DNA of 64,000 bases. Source: Marinobacter flavimaris. GTDB lineage: Bacteria > Pseudomonadota > Gammaproteobacteria > Pseudomonadales > Oleiphilaceae. This document shows positions 62,745-64,000 of the stretch, in pieces. Position 1 is the first letter of the stretch. Every line of letters begins with the position of its first letter. The translations under genes were made by a program, and so were the position numbers. Under the pieces are notes generated by a model. That model was not told where the DNA came from. It saw nothing but the letters and a program-made list of their open reading frames with translations, and did no database searches. Location of the stretch: NCBI RefSeq assembly GCF_002933295.1, contig NZ_PSSW01000006.1, forward strand, positions 62,001-126,000, in the 5' to 3' direction.

Positions 62745-64000
62745 ATGAGCACAGGACTGGTGAGCGTGGCCTACGTGGTCGCAAGTATCTTGTTTATTCT
62801 CAGCCTGGGTGGCCTCAGCCACCAGGAATCGGCACGGCGCGGTAATCTCTACGGCGTCGCCGGCATTATCATCGCGGTGGGGGCCACTCTGGCCAGCGTA
62901 GACGGAGGCATTACCGCCATCATCATTGCCGTGTTGCTCGGTGCCGGCATTGGCATTCCCATCGCCAACAAGGTGGAAATGACCCAGATGCCTCAGCTGG
63001 TCGCCCTGCTCCACAGTTTCGTGGGTCTGGCGGCGGTATTGGTAGGTTTTTCCGGTTATATCGAGCCGTTGATTGCCACCTCCGGTACCGAGCACACCAT
63101 CAAACTGGTGGAGGTGTTTGTCGGCATTTTTATAGGTGCCATTACCTTCACTGGTTCACTGGTGGCCTGCGGCAAACTGGACGGCCGAATCGACAGCAAG
63201 GCGCTGACCCTGCCCGGACGGCATCTGATGAACCTGACAGCGATCATTGTCTGCGTCTTGCTCGGGGCCTGGTTCCTGGGCACCGAGAGCATGGCCCTGG
63301 GAATCGTTGCCCTGATCCTGATGACCGCCATTGCCTCGGTCCTCGGCATTCACCTGATCATGGCTATTGGCGGCGCCGACATGCCGGTGGTGGTATCCAT
63401 GCTAAACAGTTACTCCGGGTGGGCCGCCGCTTCCATCGGTTTCATGTTGGGCAATGATCTGCTGATTGTCGTTGGTGCCCTGGTGGGCAGCAGCGGTGCC
63501 ATCCTCAGCTACATCATGTGCAAGGCCATGAACCGCTCGTTCATCAGCGTGATTCTCGGTGGCTTCGGCCAGACCAGCAGCAGTTCGGCGGCCGCGGACG
63601 CCGATCAAACGGTGCACGAATCCAGTGCCGATGATGTCTGCGAGGAGTTGCGCAACGCCCAGTCGGTGATCATTGTGCCCGGTTACGGTATGGCGGTGGC
63701 CCAGGCCCAGAACGGCGTCAGCGAGATGACCAAGATCCTTCGGGAACGGGGCGTAAACGTGCGTTTCGGCATTCATCCGGTGGCCGGCCGTCTGCCAGGG
63801 CATATGAACGTGCTATTGGCGGAAGCCCACGTCCCTTATGACATCGTGCTGGAAATGGACGAAATCAACGATGACTTCCCGGATACCGACGTGGTGCTGG
63901 TCATCGGCGCCAACGACACCGTGAACCCGGCCGCCGCCGAAGACCCGGGCAGTCCGATTGCCGGCATGCCGGTGCTGGAGGTCTGGAAGGCCCACCAGGT
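62745..64000 (+). CDS. pntB: NAD(P) transhydrogenase subunit beta, partial
   Basis: Open from ATG 62745 to the window end with no stop: 418 codons of a family near 460. The start is [25 protein letters not shown]; about eight helices follow, and the C-terminal NADP-binding domain has [12 protein letters not shown] and [14 protein letters not shown], both typical of PntB. Translationally close to pntA, with AGGAGG at 62731-62736. The missing end lies to the right of the window. Confidence 0.93.
   Translation, partial: MSTGLVSVAYVVASILFILSLGGLSHQESARRGNLYGVAGIIIAVGATLASVDGGITAIIIAVLLGAGIGIPIANKVEMTQMPQLVALLHSFVGLAAVLVGFSGYIEPLIATSGTEHTIKLVEVFVGIFIGAITFTGSLVACGKLDGRIDSKALTLPGRHLMNLTAIIVCVLLGAWFLGTESMALGIVALILMTAIASVLGIHLIMAIGGADMPVVVSMLNSYSGWAAASIGFMLGNDLLIVVGALVGSSGAILSYIMCKAMNRSFISVILGGFGQTSSSSAAADADQTVHESSADDVCEELRNAQSVIIVPGYGMAVAQAQNGVSEMTKILRERGVNVRFGIHPVAGRLPGHMNVLLAEAHVPYDIVLEMDEINDDFPDTDVVLVIGANDTVNPAAAEDPGSPIAGMPVLEVWKAHQ

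Overview
The window is a gene-dense, GC-rich bacterial chromosome segment. Gene content (ZnuB, FolE-FolX, RNase II, a FadE-type acyl-CoA dehydrogenase, TrmO, EptA, PntAB, many c-di-GMP proteins) and protein style point to a marine gammaproteobacterium, most likely Marinobacter or a close relative. That assignment is inference from recognised families, not from a search. No rRNA, tRNA, CRISPR array, integrase or transposase was seen.

Layout. 1-5 kb: the 3' end of znuB, a PAS-only membrane sensor, a CDGSH protein, a patatin, a diguanylate cyclase and an alpha/beta hydrolase. 5.3-10.9 kb: folE-folX, a CoA-binding protein, an HD-GYP protein and a GGDEF-EAL protein. 10.9-14.6 kb: a copper operon (MerR regulator, CopA ATPase, a 38-aa His-tailed membrane peptide, a DUF411 protein) behind a MerR-type promoter with a perfect operator dyad; the regulator appears frameshifted at its N-terminus. 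14.7-24.2 kb: a diguanylate cyclase, RNase II, a PlsC-like acyltransferase, a PhaC-like hydrolase, a haloacid dehalogenase, a lipoprotein hydrolase and a LysR regulator. 24.4-36.7 kb: Bcr/CflA and MATE efflux pumps, Tpx, a thioesterase, a Nudix-metallo-beta-lactamase fusion, an AstE/AspA-like protein, EamA and AEC transporters, PatB and a UbiA prenyltransferase. 36.7-47.7 kb: a chemoreceptor, FadE, TrmO, two RcnB-like periplasmic proteins, LysR with EamA, EptA, ChaC and MarC. 47.8-58.2 kb: a six-gene operon of two transglutaminases, two circularly permuted ATP-grasp enzymes (one fused to alpha-E), a separate alpha-E protein and a zinc peptidase; this is a predicted peptide-ligase/peptidase system of unknown product. 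58.3-64 kb: a Baeyer-Villiger-type monooxygenase, a divergent TetR regulator and pntAB (pntB runs off the end).

The most unusual signal is non-coding. Eight dispersed 104-118 bp elements occur only between genes, five of them between 21.1 and 28.6 kb. Each has an outer stem of 25-30 bp and a 53-58 nt core with two smaller hairpins, so one strand can fold as a three-way junction. The distal half of the outer stem differs in every copy yet stays paired, and both inner hairpins covary. On one strand both inner hairpins carry GGA at the tip; one copy matches the published CsrA/RsmA selection consensus RUACARGGAUGU at all 12 positions. They may be an undescribed repeat family that is mobile as DNA, active as structured RNA, or both.
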